Below are positions 34,177-42,795 of a DNA stretch of 64,000 bases, piece by piece. A program made the translations under genes and the position numbers. The first letter of the stretch is position 1. Every line of letters begins with the position of its first letter. Source of the DNA: UBA7488 sp964414185 (GTDB lineage Bacteria > Pseudomonadota > Alphaproteobacteria > CAAHEQ01 > UBA3637); the NCBI GenBank assembly GCA_964414185.1, contig CAYPVK010000007.1, positions 29,900 to 93,899 on the forward strand, given 5' to 3'. The notes under the pieces were generated by a model. The model did not search any database. It was not told the origin of the DNA and was given only the letters and a program-made list of their open reading frames with translations.

Positions 34177-35175
34177 ATGAAAAAAACAGCGGAAGCGGTG
34201 TCACTCGGACACCCCGATAAAACGGCGGACTATATTTCCAGTTACATTTTAGACCGGATGATTGCCCAAGACGAACAAGTCAAATATGCGGTTGAAGTTA
34301 TGGTTAAAGACAACACCGTGGTTTTGGGCGGCGAGATTAAAGGCAATGTTGATTTATCAAATCTTGAAGAGTTTGTGAAAGATGCACTTCGTGATATCGG
34401 GTATGATGAATGTTATGCCGAAAACTGGGGAGAAAATGCCATAGATGTTCGCCGGCTAAACATTATCAACCTTGTCGGGAAACAGTCTTTGGAAATCACG
34501 CAAAGCGTTGTAACCGGCTGGGGCGATCAAGGCGTGTTTGTCGGATATGCCTGTAAGGGTGATGGTCTTATCAGCAAGGAACAATATCTAGCCCGTTTCT
34601 TGAACAACGCACTTTATATCAAGGCCCGCCAGAGCAAGAATCTCGGGATTGATATCAAAACACAAATTACCCTCAACGATTACGGGCATATTGAGACAGC
34701 GATTGTCGCCATTCCGATGCTTGCACCCGAAGATTTGACAGGTTTTATTGTTAAAACATTGGGCGAAACGCCTAACAATATCATTATCAACGGTATAGGG
34801 ATATTCAAAACTCATTCTTCTGTGGCGGATTGTGGCATGACCGGACGGAAACTCGCCTGCGATTTTTATGGCACATCCGCTCCGATTGGTGGCGGCAGCC
34901 CGTGGACGAAAGACGGCAGTAAAGCAGATGTCACGCTTAACATTTACGCCCGCCGCTTGGCTTTGCAATATCTTGAAGATAACGATGAATGTTTTGTTTA
35001 TCTCTCGTCATGCATCGGACAAGCTGAGCTCCCAAGCGCAACGGTTAAAACCATCAAAGACGGCGTGACAACATCAACCACGATTGAATTTAACAAGAAA
35101 CCTTTTGAGTTGGTGGAAGAACTTGACCTGAATAAACCGATTTACGCCAAACTTTGCTGGAACGGCCTCGCTTAA
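34177..35175 (+). CDS. metK: Prophage S-adenosylmethionine synthetase
   Basis: Makes S-adenosylmethionine from methionine and ATP. 332 residues from ATG 34177 (AAAAGGAG upstream), shorter than cellular MetK (about 385). Catalytic GHPDK at 11-15 is intact, with later GWGDQGVFVGYA, ADCGMTGRKLACDFYGT and GGGSPWTKDGSKADVTLNIYARR, a diverged form of the metal/phosphate loop (cellular GGGAFSGKDPTKVD). So the fold is sound and most catalytic residues are kept, but specificity or rate may differ. Next gene is a SAM-dependent DNA methyltransferase, suggesting that it feeds DNA methylation. Confidence 0.85.
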   Translation: MKKTAEAVSLGHPDKTADYISSYILDRMIAQDEQVKYAVEVMVKDNTVVLGGEIKGNVDLSNLEEFVKDALRDIGYDECYAENWGENAIDVRRLNIINLVGKQSLEITQSVVTGWGDQGVFVGYACKGDGLISKEQYLARFLNNALYIKARQSKNLGIDIKTQITLNDYGHIETAIVAIPMLAPEDLTGFIVKTLGETPNNIIINGIGIFKTHSSVADCGMTGRKLACDFYGTSAPIGGGSPWTKDGSKADVTLNIYARRLALQYLEDNDECFVYLSSCIGQAELPSATVKTIKDGVTTSTTIEFNKKPFELVEELDLNKPIYAKLCWNGLA

Positions 35176-35177
35176 GA

Positions 35178-35208
35178 CCGAGCGGGTCCTTCCCCGCTCT
35201 TTTGCGTA
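35178..35208 (+). terminator. Terminator after prophage metK
   Basis: GAGCGGG, short loop, CCCGCTC, TTTTG, just past the stop. Confidence 0.65.
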
Positions 35209-35256
35209 TGCGGGGACGCAAGCCGCTTTATTTTTTTAGTGAAACACTCTTTTTTT

Positions 35257-35368
35257 GGCTGGTCGGGGTATCTTGGAACCCCTTGTAAATGCTAGGGTTT
35301 CAAGGGATATCTCAAAATCAGGCTGGTCACCCTGCATTTTTGCCTGGTCGCCCTGTGGCCGGCTGGTC
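35257..35368 (+). repeat. Four GGCTGGTC-type repeats before the methyltransferase
   Basis: GGCTGGTC at 35257-35264, 35321-35328 and 35361-35368, and GCCTGGTC at 35342-35349, mostly followed by RCCCTG. A CCCTTG/CAAGGG dyad lies at about 35281-35306. Likely operator or RNA element; unproven. Confidence 0.5.
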
Positions 35369-35393
35369 ACTTTTCTTTTTTTTCGGAGGAAAT

Positions 35394-36686
35394 ATGGAGT
35401 TTTTTGAAACTTATCCAACTGATAAGCTCATTCCTTATGCCCGCAACTCTCGGACACACAACGATGAGCAAATTGCTCAGATTGTGGCAAGCATTAAGGA
35501 ATTCGGTTTTACAAATCCCATTCTGATTGATGAGGATGATGTGATTATTGCCGGACACGGGCGTTTGATGGCGGCGCAACGCATGGGATTAAAGAATGTT
35601 CCTGTCATTCGGCTGTCCGGATTGACACACGCCCAACGCCGTGCCTTGGTGATAGCTGATAATAAAATCGCTCTGAATGCCGGTTGGGACGAAGAAATGT
35701 TGTATTTGGAAATGGAAGAACTCAAATCCGAAAACTTTGACTTGGGGCTTTTAGGGTTTAATATGGAGGAACTTCAGGCGTTGGAGCATTTTGGCGAAGA
35801 TGCCGGAAAGGACGATACCGAAGAAGTTGATGTGCCTGATGTACCGGAAGAAGCCATCACGCGGAAAGGCGATGTGTGGATTTTGGGACGACACCGTTTA
35901 ATCTGTGGCGATACCACGATGATAGACGATGTGAAAAAGTTGATGCAAGATGAAGTAGCCGATATGATCTTTACCGACCCGCCGTATAATGTGAACTACG
36001 GCTCCACCATGAAAGACAGCATCCGCTACCATGCCGGTAGTTTGGGCGGTCGTAAAATTATGAATGATAATTTGGGCGATGAGTTCGGGCAGTTCTTAAC
36101 TGACAGCCTCTCCAACATGATGATGTATTGCAAAGGAGCCGCTTATGTCTGTATGAGTTCCTCCGAACTGCATACCCTGTATAACTCGTTTATCAATGCC
36201 GGCGGTAAGTGGTCGACCTTTATCATCTGGGCAAAGAACACCTTTACCCTTGGTCGGGCAGATTACCAGCGGCAATATGAACCTATCCTCTATGGTTGGG
36301 GCAAGGACAAAGACCATTACTGGTGCGGTGACCGGAATCAGTCGGATGTTTGGGAATATAACAAACCGGTTAAGAACGACCTGCACCCGACCATGAAACC
36401 GATTGAGCTTGTCATGCGGGCTATTTTAAACAGTTCCAAACTCGGCGACATAGTTTTGGATGGTTTCGGAGGCTCCGGTTCCACCCTTATCGCCGCCGAA
36501 AAGACCGGACGTTCTGCCAGATTGATAGAGCTTGACCCGAAATTTTGCGATGTGATTGTGAAACGGTGGGAGGAATATACCGGCAAAAAAGCGGATATTC
36601 TTAACAATAATGCAAAAAGTTCGGATATTGATGCAGAATTGATTGGACTTCCTTTAAAACAAGAGTGTTCATTGAGCAAACAATGA
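35394..36686 (+). CDS. ParB-domain DNA adenine/cytosine-N4 methyltransferase
   Basis: 430 residues from ATG 35394 (CGGAGGA upstream). ParB/sulfiredoxin-like N-terminus (1-90) has IIAGHGRLMAAQRMG. The methyltransferase half is of the beta order: catalytic motif IV DPPY at 195-198, HPTMKP at 331-336, then motif I DGFGGSGS at 356-363. It modifies prophage or host DNA, protecting against restriction or marking sites for regulation. No restriction gene is adjacent. Recognition sequence unknown. Similar fusions are frequent in alphaproteobacterial prophages. Confidence 0.9.
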   Translation: MEFFETYPTDKLIPYARNSRTHNDEQIAQIVASIKEFGFTNPILIDEDDVIIAGHGRLMAAQRMGLKNVPVIRLSGLTHAQRRALVIADNKIALNAGWDEEMLYLEMEELKSENFDLGLLGFNMEELQALEHFGEDAGKDDTEEVDVPDVPEEAITRKGDVWILGRHRLICGDTTMIDDVKKLMQDEVADMIFTDPPYNVNYGSTMKDSIRYHAGSLGGRKIMNDNLGDEFGQFLTDSLSNMMMYCKGAAYVCMSSSELHTLYNSFINAGGKWSTFIIWAKNTFTLGRADYQRQYEPILYGWGKDKDHYWCGDRNQSDVWEYNKPVKNDLHPTMKPIELVMRAILNSSKLGDIVLDGFGGSGSTLIAAEKTGRSARLIELDPKFCDVIVKRWEEYTGKKADILNNNAKSSDIDAELIGLPLKQECSLSKQ

Positions 36687-36697
36687 AAGGAGAAAAA

Positions 36698-36901
36698 ATG
36701 TCTGATGTAAAATATCCTAATATCACTGTTAAGTTGATTGGAGAAGACGGTAATGCCTTTAGCATAATCGGTAAATGCCTGAGGACTATGCGAAGAGCCG
36801 GATTAAGTCAAGAAGAGCAAGATGCATTTCAGGCTGAAGCGATGTCCGAAAATTATGATCACTTACTCACCACCTGTATGGAATGGTTTGATGTTGAATA
36901 A
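36698..36901 (+). CDS. Small prophage protein, unknown
   Basis: 67 residues from ATG 36698 with GGAGA before it. N-terminal beta (KYPNITVKLIGEDGNAFSIIGKC) and C-terminal helix; possibly a DUF-type phage protein. Located between the methyltransferase and the terminase genes. No family assigned. Confidence 0.6.
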   Translation: MSDVKYPNITVKLIGEDGNAFSIIGKCLRTMRRAGLSQEEQDAFQAEAMSENYDHLLTTCMEWFDVE

Positions 36902-36989
36902 ATATGAATTTCAAATGCATTATTTGCTGGACTTGTGCGGAAACAAGAGCGTTACTGTAGTTATAAAGTAAATAATTAGGAGATTCAAA

Positions 36990-37280
36990 ATGTTAAGACA
37001 CAATGACGTTTTTATACTCGACATACAAGAGCAAGGCATTGAGGCAAAAGACAAAGATATTTTACTTGATACTTTTGAAGATCTGATGTGCAGAACCAGC
37101 TCTCTGGTTAAAAAAGCGGAGTTTGACATTGATGAGTTTGCGTTTGCCGGTCAAAAAACTAAAGGTTACACCCTTACCATAGAACGCCTTTTAAGAGAAA
37201 AGAAACTTGAACAATGGAAAGCTACTTTTATAAAAGGAGGTAAGATTAAGATGATTGCTTTAGGACAAGTTGAAATATAG
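36990..37280 (+). CDS. Small prophage protein, unknown
   Basis: 96 residues from ATG 36990 (TTAGGAG upstream). Acidic helical N-half (DVFILDIQEQGIEAKDKDILLDTFEDL), basic C-half. No family recognised. It precedes the terminase small subunit by 60 bases. Confidence 0.55.
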   Translation: MLRHNDVFILDIQEQGIEAKDKDILLDTFEDLMCRTSSLVKKAEFDIDEFAFAGQKTKGYTLTIERLLREKKLEQWKATFIKGGKIKMIALGQVEI

Positions 37281-37340
37281 TCAATAACTACCGCGATTTG
37301 CAAAAGGAACTCTGTGCCCCTTTTGGGTTGGAGAAAATCA

Positions 37341-37850
37341 ATGAATAAAAAAGTATCACTTCGGGAATATGCGAGAATTCGGGGTGTTCGGCTAAATGCC
37401 GTGCAGACAGCCTTAAAAAGCGGACGGATACACGCTGATCCGGACGGCCGAATTGATGTTGAAAGCGCCAATCGGGAGTGGTTTATGAATACGGATCCGG
37501 CTAAACAACGCAAAAGCGATCCGTTGTTTGACCCGCCGCAACCCGAAACAAAATCCTCTATGGCCACGTTTCAACAGGCAAAAACCGCCGATATTTATTA
37601 TCGGGCAATGCTCGCCAAAAAGAAATTGGAGATGATGACCGGTTCCGTAATTGACCGTAAATGTGCCGGAACATACGCTTTTATGCTCGGGCGGTCGCTC
37701 AGGGATTTGTTTAACAGTTTTCCGACACGGTACGGAGCGTTAATTGCGGCGGATTTGGGAACAGATGAACATAAAACGGTGATGGTAATAGAAGAATATG
37801 TCCGGCAATTACTCTGTGAAAGCAGTGAACTCATCAACAGGGAACTTTAA
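37341..37850 (+). CDS. Terminase small subunit (Nu1-like)
   Basis: 169 residues from ATG 37341 (TTGGAGA upstream). N-terminal winged-HTH-like DNA-binding segment SLREYARIRGVRLNAVQTALKSGRI at about 5-29, as in lambda Nu1, then a linker and a helical part with AMLAKKKLEMMTGSVIDRK. Recognises the packaging site and recruits the large subunit. Overlaps the large subunit gene by 53 bases. Confidence 0.85.
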   Translation: MNKKVSLREYARIRGVRLNAVQTALKSGRIHADPDGRIDVESANREWFMNTDPAKQRKSDPLFDPPQPETKSSMATFQQAKTADIYYRAMLAKKKLEMMTGSVIDRKCAGTYAFMLGRSLRDLFNSFPTRYGALIAADLGTDEHKTVMVIEEYVRQLLCESSELINREL

Positions 37851-39738
37851 CCTGGAAGCCTTTATTGAGAAGGAGTTTTTCAAAGGCGTGGAGCCGGACA
37901 GCTATATGTCGGTATCTGAATGGGCGGATAAAAACAGGATGCTATCCAGTAAATCCGCCTCGGAACCCGGACGTTGGCGAACGAAACGAACACCATATTT
38001 AAAAGAGATTATGGATTGCCTGTCGCCAAAGTCGCCTATACAAAAGGTCGTTTTTATGAAAGGAGCCCAAATCGGTGGCACGGAATGCGGGAATAATTGG
38101 ATTGGCTACATTATGCATAAAGCGCCGGGGCCGATTATGGCGGTTTCCCCGACTGTGGAAATGGCCAAACGTAATTCAAGACAACGGATTGACCCGTTGA
38201 TTGAGGACTGCCCGGCGTTAAAAGGTTTGGTCAGTTCCCCACGCTCTCGGGATAAAGGCAACACGATGTTGTCCAAAGATTTTATGGGTGGTGTTTTGGT
38301 GATGACCGGTGCGAACTCGGCGGTAGGCTTGCGTTCCATGCCGGCACGATATCTGTTTATGGACGAAGTGGACGGCTATCCGCAAGATTTGGATGGTGAA
38401 GGCGACCCGATTTTGTTGGCAGAACGAAGAACAGCGACTTTTAACAAGCGCAAAAAGATATTTCTGGTCTCAACCCCGACGATTAAAGGCCTCTCCAATA
38501 TCGAGCGGGAGTTTGAGAACTCCGACAAGCGATATTATTTTGTGCCGTGCCCTTATTGCGGCGGGTATCAACGGCTTGAATGGGCAAATATCCGTAAAAC
38601 CGATGACGGAAGTGTGCAATACGAATGTGTTCATTGCCAAAAACTCATCGGTGAGCATTATAAAACACAGATGTTAGAAAATGGCCGTTGGGAAGCGACA
38701 AATACCTCGGACGGCGTGACGGCAGGATTTCACTTATCATCCCTGTATTCGCCGGTGGGGTGGCTGTCTTGGGCAGAATGTGTGGACATCTACGAAAAAG
38801 CCAAAAAGAACCCGACCTTGATGCAAGGTTTTCAAAATACCATTTTGGGCGAAACTTACGAACAAGAAAGTGAGGCTCCGGAATGGCAACGGCTTTATGA
38901 AACACGGGAAAACTACGCAATTGGCACAATTCCGATGGACGGATTGTTTCTGACTGCCGGCGTGGATATCCAAAAAGACCGTATTGAGTGCGAAGTGGTC
39001 GCTTGGGGACGGCAGAAACAGAGCTGGTCGGTGGAATACTTTGTTTTGGATGGCGATACGGCAAAACCGGAAGTTTGGCGGGAATTGGAAAAAGTCCTTT
39101 ATAAAGACTATCCGCACGAAAGTGGTATCACGATGCCTATTCGTGTCATGTGTGTTGATTCCGGCTATGCAACACAAGACGTTTACAGCTTTGTGCGGCA
39201 GTTTAACCAAGCAGTTTGGGGCGGTGCCGGCGCAAGGGCTAATGCTTCCCGAACGGTGGTGGCGATTAAAGGTCAAAGCCGAGATACGGCGATGATACTG
39301 TCCACTTCCAAGGCCGACACTAAGAAAAAAGGCCTAAAAGTGTGGAATGTGTCCGGTCCTGTCATTAAAACCGAACTGTATCGGTGGCTTAAAATGGAGC
39401 GGATTGGAGATAATGCGACAGATTTTGGCAGATGTCACTTTCCGCAGTATGGCGAGGAATACTTTAAGCAACTGACGGCTGAGCGGCAGGTCGTGAAAAT
39501 CAGCAACGGCTATCCGAAACAGGTATGGGAAAAAGACCCGACACGGCGAAATGAAGCTTTAGACTGTCGGGTTTACGCCCGTGCCGGTGCGGCGATTTAC
39601 GGGCTTGACCGTTTGTCTGAAAAGGCTTGGCAGGAGTTGGAATCGGTTATTCCTCAGGATATTCAAGAAAAGCCTATCAAAAAGAAACCTGTATTTGTTC
39701 CATTAAAACCTACGAAAGTGAGTGACCCATGGCTATAG
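37798..39738 (+). CDS. Terminase large subunit (gpA family)
   Basis: 646 residues, lambda gpA family. ATPase domain with Walker A-like MKGAQIGGTE at 87-96 and Walker B YLFMDEVDGY; zinc-like CPYCGG and CVHCQK in the middle; C-terminal nuclease domain with GVDIQKDRIECEVVAWG, CVDSGYATQDVYSF and ARAGAAIYGLDRL. Cuts and pumps DNA into the prohead. The first of the late genes; the next start overlaps its stop by 10 bases. Confidence 0.95.
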   Translation: MSGNYSVKAVNSSTGNFNLEAFIEKEFFKGVEPDSYMSVSEWADKNRMLSSKSASEPGRWRTKRTPYLKEIMDCLSPKSPIQKVVFMKGAQIGGTECGNNWIGYIMHKAPGPIMAVSPTVEMAKRNSRQRIDPLIEDCPALKGLVSSPRSRDKGNTMLSKDFMGGVLVMTGANSAVGLRSMPARYLFMDEVDGYPQDLDGEGDPILLAERRTATFNKRKKIFLVSTPTIKGLSNIEREFENSDKRYYFVPCPYCGGYQRLEWANIRKTDDGSVQYECVHCQKLIGEHYKTQMLENGRWEATNTSDGVTAGFHLSSLYSPVGWLSWAECVDIYEKAKKNPTLMQGFQNTILGETYEQESEAPEWQRLYETRENYAIGTIPMDGLFLTAGVDIQKDRIECEVVAWGRQKQSWSVEYFVLDGDTAKPEVWRELEKVLYKDYPHESGITMPIRVMCVDSGYATQDVYSFVRQFNQAVWGGAGARANASRTVVAIKGQSRDTAMILSTSKADTKKKGLKVWNVSGPVIKTELYRWLKMERIGDNATDFGRCHFPQYGEEYFKQLTAERQVVKISNGYPKQVWEKDPTRRNEALDCRVYARAGAAIYGLDRLSEKAWQELESVIPQDIQEKPIKKKPVFVPLKPTKVSDPWL

Positions 39739-39965
39739 ATATTGAAACATTGCGAACACGACTGGCGGAAGCAGAAGTTGCCTATCATAAACTGCTTATC
39801 GGCGAAAAGGAAGTATCGGTAAGTGTCGGGAACTTCGGCTCCACTACCTACAACCAAACCAGTCGGTCGGCGTTGGAGGCTTACATTTCAAGCCTTAAAT
39901 CGCAAATTGCGGCGGCTGAGAGAACAACTGTTTTGAAACGTAAAATCATAAAAGTGAGTTTTTAA
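39729..39965 (+). CDS. Head-tail joining protein (gpW family)
   Basis: 78 residues. Alpha-beta gpW plan: helix RTRLAEAEVAYHKLLIG, beta hairpin KEVSVSVGNFGSTTYNQTS, helix SALEAYISSLKSQIAAAE. Plugs the portal after packaging. Position between terminase and portal matches lambda W. Stop overlaps the portal ATG by one base. Confidence 0.85.
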   Translation: MAIDIETLRTRLAEAEVAYHKLLIGEKEVSVSVGNFGSTTYNQTSRSALEAYISSLKSQIAAAERTTVLKRKIIKVSF

Positions 39966-41443
39966 TGACAGATACAGCACATACATCAGCATCAAGGACT
40001 TTGAGGGAGATTGCCTCGTGGCAGCCGGTCAAAGGGTCTGCGGACAATGACCTGTTGCCGGAACTGTCTACAATTGTGGCACGTTCTCGGGATTTGGTCC
40101 GCAATCACGGTGTCGCCGGCGGGGCTATTCAAACCCTGTCGGACAACATTGTTGGGCTTGGGTTTCGTTTGTCGGCCAAACCGGATTACAAAGCCTTGGG
40201 CAAAAGCAAAGAATGGGAAGAAGAATGGCAAATCAAGGTGGAAAGCCTTTGGCGGTCTTGGTCGGAAACATTTGACTGCGATGCCGCCCGTAAACTGACC
40301 TTTAACGGTTTGACGACTTTGGTTTTTAAATCGTGCCTGATTAACGGCGAAGCACTGGCTTTGCCGCTATGGTTGAAAGACCACAAGTATTCAACGGCGA
40401 TTCAATTGGTGGAACCGGACCGTCTCTCTAATCCTAACGATGGATTTGATACCGACAAACTTCGGGGCGGGATAGAGATTGATTCTTATGGCGGTGCGGT
40501 GGCGTATCACATCAGAAAGACGCACCCCGGAGACTATTGGACGGGCAAAAACACATCAGAGTGGGAACGCATTCCGGCTTTTACGCCTTTTGGCCGAAGG
40601 CGTGTCATTCATGTGTTTGATGCGACCCGTATCGGACAGACACGAGGCAAGCCCGTCCTCTCGTCCATAATGCCGATGTTTAAGATGCTCGATCATTACG
40701 AGCGGTCGGAACTGCAAGCGGCGATTGTGAACGCCATGATAGCAGCCTTCATTGAAACCCCGATGGATGGCGAGAACCTCAACGAGTTGTTCGGTGGCAG
40801 CTCGGACGATTACCTGAACGCCAAAAAGGATTGGAAGGTCAAACTGGAGGGCGGATCGATTATTCCGATCTTCCCCGGGGATAAAATCGCACCGTTTACG
40901 CCCAGCCGGCCTAACTCGGCATACGGCAGTTTTATTGAAAATCTGCTCCGACATATAGGAACCGGACTCAATATCCCGTATGAATTACTGTTAAAGGACT
41001 TTTCAAAAACAAACTACTCCTCAGCACGTTCAGCTCTCTTGGAAGCTTGGCGGTATTTTAACGGACGGCGACAATGGCTGTCCGATTGCTGGGCGACACC
41101 GGTTTATGAGTTATGGCTTGAAGAAGTTGTCAATAAAGGCTTGATTGAGGCTCCCGACTTCTATGAGAACCGCTATGCCTATACAAGGTGTAAGTGGATT
41201 GGCCCCGGTCGTGGTTGGGTGGATCCTGTTAAAGAAGCTCAAGCCTGCCAAATTCGAATGGACATCGGTTTATCCACTTTGGAAGCCGAATGTGCCGGCC
41301 AAGGATTGGATTGGGAGGAAGTTTTAGAACAAAGAGCTCGAGAGAAAGCAAAACTTGCCGAATTAGGTTTAACTACAGGAGATTTAACTCCAAAGGAGGA
41401 AGAAACATCACAAAATAGCGATGAAATACAGCCAATAGAATAA
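39965..41443 (+). CDS. Portal protein (lambda gpB family)
   Basis: 492 residues. Family motifs: ARSRDLVRNHGVAGGAIQTLSDNIVG, LPLWLKDHKYSTAIQLVEPDRLSNP, PVLSSIMPMFKMLDHYERSELQAAIVNAMI, YELLLKDFSKTNYSSARSALLEAW. Dodecameric vertex for DNA packaging. Late genes would normally continue into the protease, but a Fic cassette on the other strand intervenes. Confidence 0.95.
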   Translation: MTDTAHTSASRTLREIASWQPVKGSADNDLLPELSTIVARSRDLVRNHGVAGGAIQTLSDNIVGLGFRLSAKPDYKALGKSKEWEEEWQIKVESLWRSWSETFDCDAARKLTFNGLTTLVFKSCLINGEALALPLWLKDHKYSTAIQLVEPDRLSNPNDGFDTDKLRGGIEIDSYGGAVAYHIRKTHPGDYWTGKNTSEWERIPAFTPFGRRRVIHVFDATRIGQTRGKPVLSSIMPMFKMLDHYERSELQAAIVNAMIAAFIETPMDGENLNELFGGSSDDYLNAKKDWKVKLEGGSIIPIFPGDKIAPFTPSRPNSAYGSFIENLLRHIGTGLNIPYELLLKDFSKTNYSSARSALLEAWRYFNGRRQWLSDCWATPVYELWLEEVVNKGLIEAPDFYENRYAYTRCKWIGPGRGWVDPVKEAQACQIRMDIGLSTLEAECAGQGLDWEEVLEQRAREKAKLAELGLTTGDLTPKEEETSQNSDEIQPIE

Positions 41444-41497
41444 ATTTTTTATCTATCTGGTAATTTTTAGTGACTTATTTGGGAATATCTGGGAATT

Positions 41498-42655
41498 CTA
41501 CAAAGGTTCAACATCCGAAGATAATAGGTCTGTATATTTTTGATAAGTATATATTTGTCCCCATTTTTTTTCGGAATTATTTACCAAAATCCCTAAGTCA
41601 ATTAAATGATTTAAGGATTTTATGACGGTTGGTTTTGTACTTCCTATCATATTGATAATTTCTGAAACGGTAAGCATAGGTTTTTTTTGAAATGCTGAAA
41701 ACACTTTCAAAGCAGATTCCGAGGCTCGACCGAGAGTTTTTATCTGCTCAACATCTGCTGAAAATATATTTTGAATATTTATAAGTGTTTTTTTAGCATC
41801 ATTTGCCGTTTCAATAACACCTTCTAAAAAGAATTTAATCCAATTTTCCCAATCACCGTCTTTACGAACACCATTGAGAGCATCATAATACAGGTTTCTA
41901 TTCTTTTTGAAGAATAAACTCAGGTATAAGAAAGGAGAATCCAGCACACCTTTTACGCATAAGAAAAATGTAATTAAAAGACGACCAAGTCTTCCATTTC
42001 CATCAAGAAATGGGTGAATTGTTTCGAACTGTACATGGATAAGAGCAGCTTTGATTAAATTTGGAATATTATCTTCATCATTCATAAAAATTTCCAAATC
42101 TCCTAAAACAGACATGAGCTTTTCAGGAGGAACAGGAACAAATCGAGCATTACCTGGTCGTGTTCCACCAATCCAATTTTGGGATGAACGAAATTCTCCA
42201 GGAAGTTTTGTTTTTCCTCTAGAGTTAGTAAGAAGTATTTTATGAATTTCACGAATAAGACGTAAAGACAACGGAAAGCCTTCTTTAATGCGTTGCAACC
42301 CATGATTTAATGCTGCTACATATGAAGATACTTCTGATGCATCTGCAACAGGAACACCTTGTGTTTGATCTGATTCATATCTTAAAAGATCATCCAACGT
42401 TGATTGCGTCCCCTCAATTTGTGATGATAATACAGCTTCCTTACGGACATACATATAATTCAGAACAGAAGGATCTATTGTTGTTTCAACAACGCCATTA
42501 AGTTCTCCGATGTATTGATTAGCTTTTTCTAATAAAACAGATACCTCTGATAAATCAATATCAGGTTTCGGTGGTAATGGATTAGGAATAAAGGCTTGAT
42601 ATGTTTCAGATGTTACTGAGCATTTCACTAAAGTTCCTTGAATATCACGTTTCAT
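41498..42655 (-). CDS. Fic family protein with winged-helix tail, inserted in the late operon (Fic-1)
   Basis: 385 residues on the strand opposite to the phage genes. Catalytic Fic motif HPFLDGNGRLGR at 214-225 (His214) and upstream inhibitory motif SSQIEG at 77-82, which in class II Fic proteins blocks the active site until released. Residues about 320-378 form a winged helix (MLTVSEIINMIGSTKPTVIKSLNHLIDLGILVNN). Fic enzymes transfer AMP to Tyr/Ser/Thr hydroxyls. Preceded by a strong promoter overlapped by 7-base inverted repeats. No HxH-type antitoxin gene is adjacent, as expected for self-inhibited Fic. No clear terminator. Confidence 0.9.
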   Translation of the reverse strand: MKRDIQGTLVKCSVTSETYQAFIPNPLPPKPDIDLSEVSVLLEKANQYIGELNGVVETTIDPSVLNYMYVRKEAVLSSQIEGTQSTLDDLLRYESDQTQGVPVADASEVSSYVAALNHGLQRIKEGFPLSLRLIREIHKILLTNSRGKTKLPGEFRSSQNWIGGTRPGNARFVPVPPEKLMSVLGDLEIFMNDEDNIPNLIKAALIHVQFETIHPFLDGNGRLGRLLITFFLCVKGVLDSPFLYLSLFFKKNRNLYYDALNGVRKDGDWENWIKFFLEGVIETANDAKKTLINIQNIFSADVEQIKTLGRASESALKVFSAFQKKPMLTVSEIINMIGSTKPTVIKSLNHLIDLGILVNNSEKKWGQIYTYQKYTDLLSSDVEPL

Positions 42656-42683
42656 GGTATCTCCTTTGTTTTATTACAAGAGT

Positions 42684-42712
42684 ATTATAACCGAATAACC
42701 TTTACAAGTCAA
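42684..42712 (-). promoter_or_regulatory. Consensus sigma-70 promoter of Fic-1
   Basis: On the minus strand TTGACT, 17-base spacer, TATAAT, followed by leader and AAAGGAGAT before the ATG at 42655. Confidence 0.88.
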
Positions 42713-42768
42713 TATAAAAAGTAAAGGCTGTTCAATTATCCTTTACTTTCTTAAAACAAAAGTAAAGG
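42699..42768. promoter_or_regulatory. Two CCTTTAC/GTAAAGG operators of Fic-1
   Basis: CCTTTAC 42699-42705 with GTAAAGG 42721-42727, and CCTTTAC 42740-42746 with GTAAAGG 42762-42768. Both have 15 bases between arms; the first overlaps the Fic-1 promoter from spacer to -35. Best candidate binding site for the Fic-1 winged helix. Confidence 0.75.
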
Positions 42769-42795
42769 TTTCATTTTTGAAAGGAAGAAATACAA

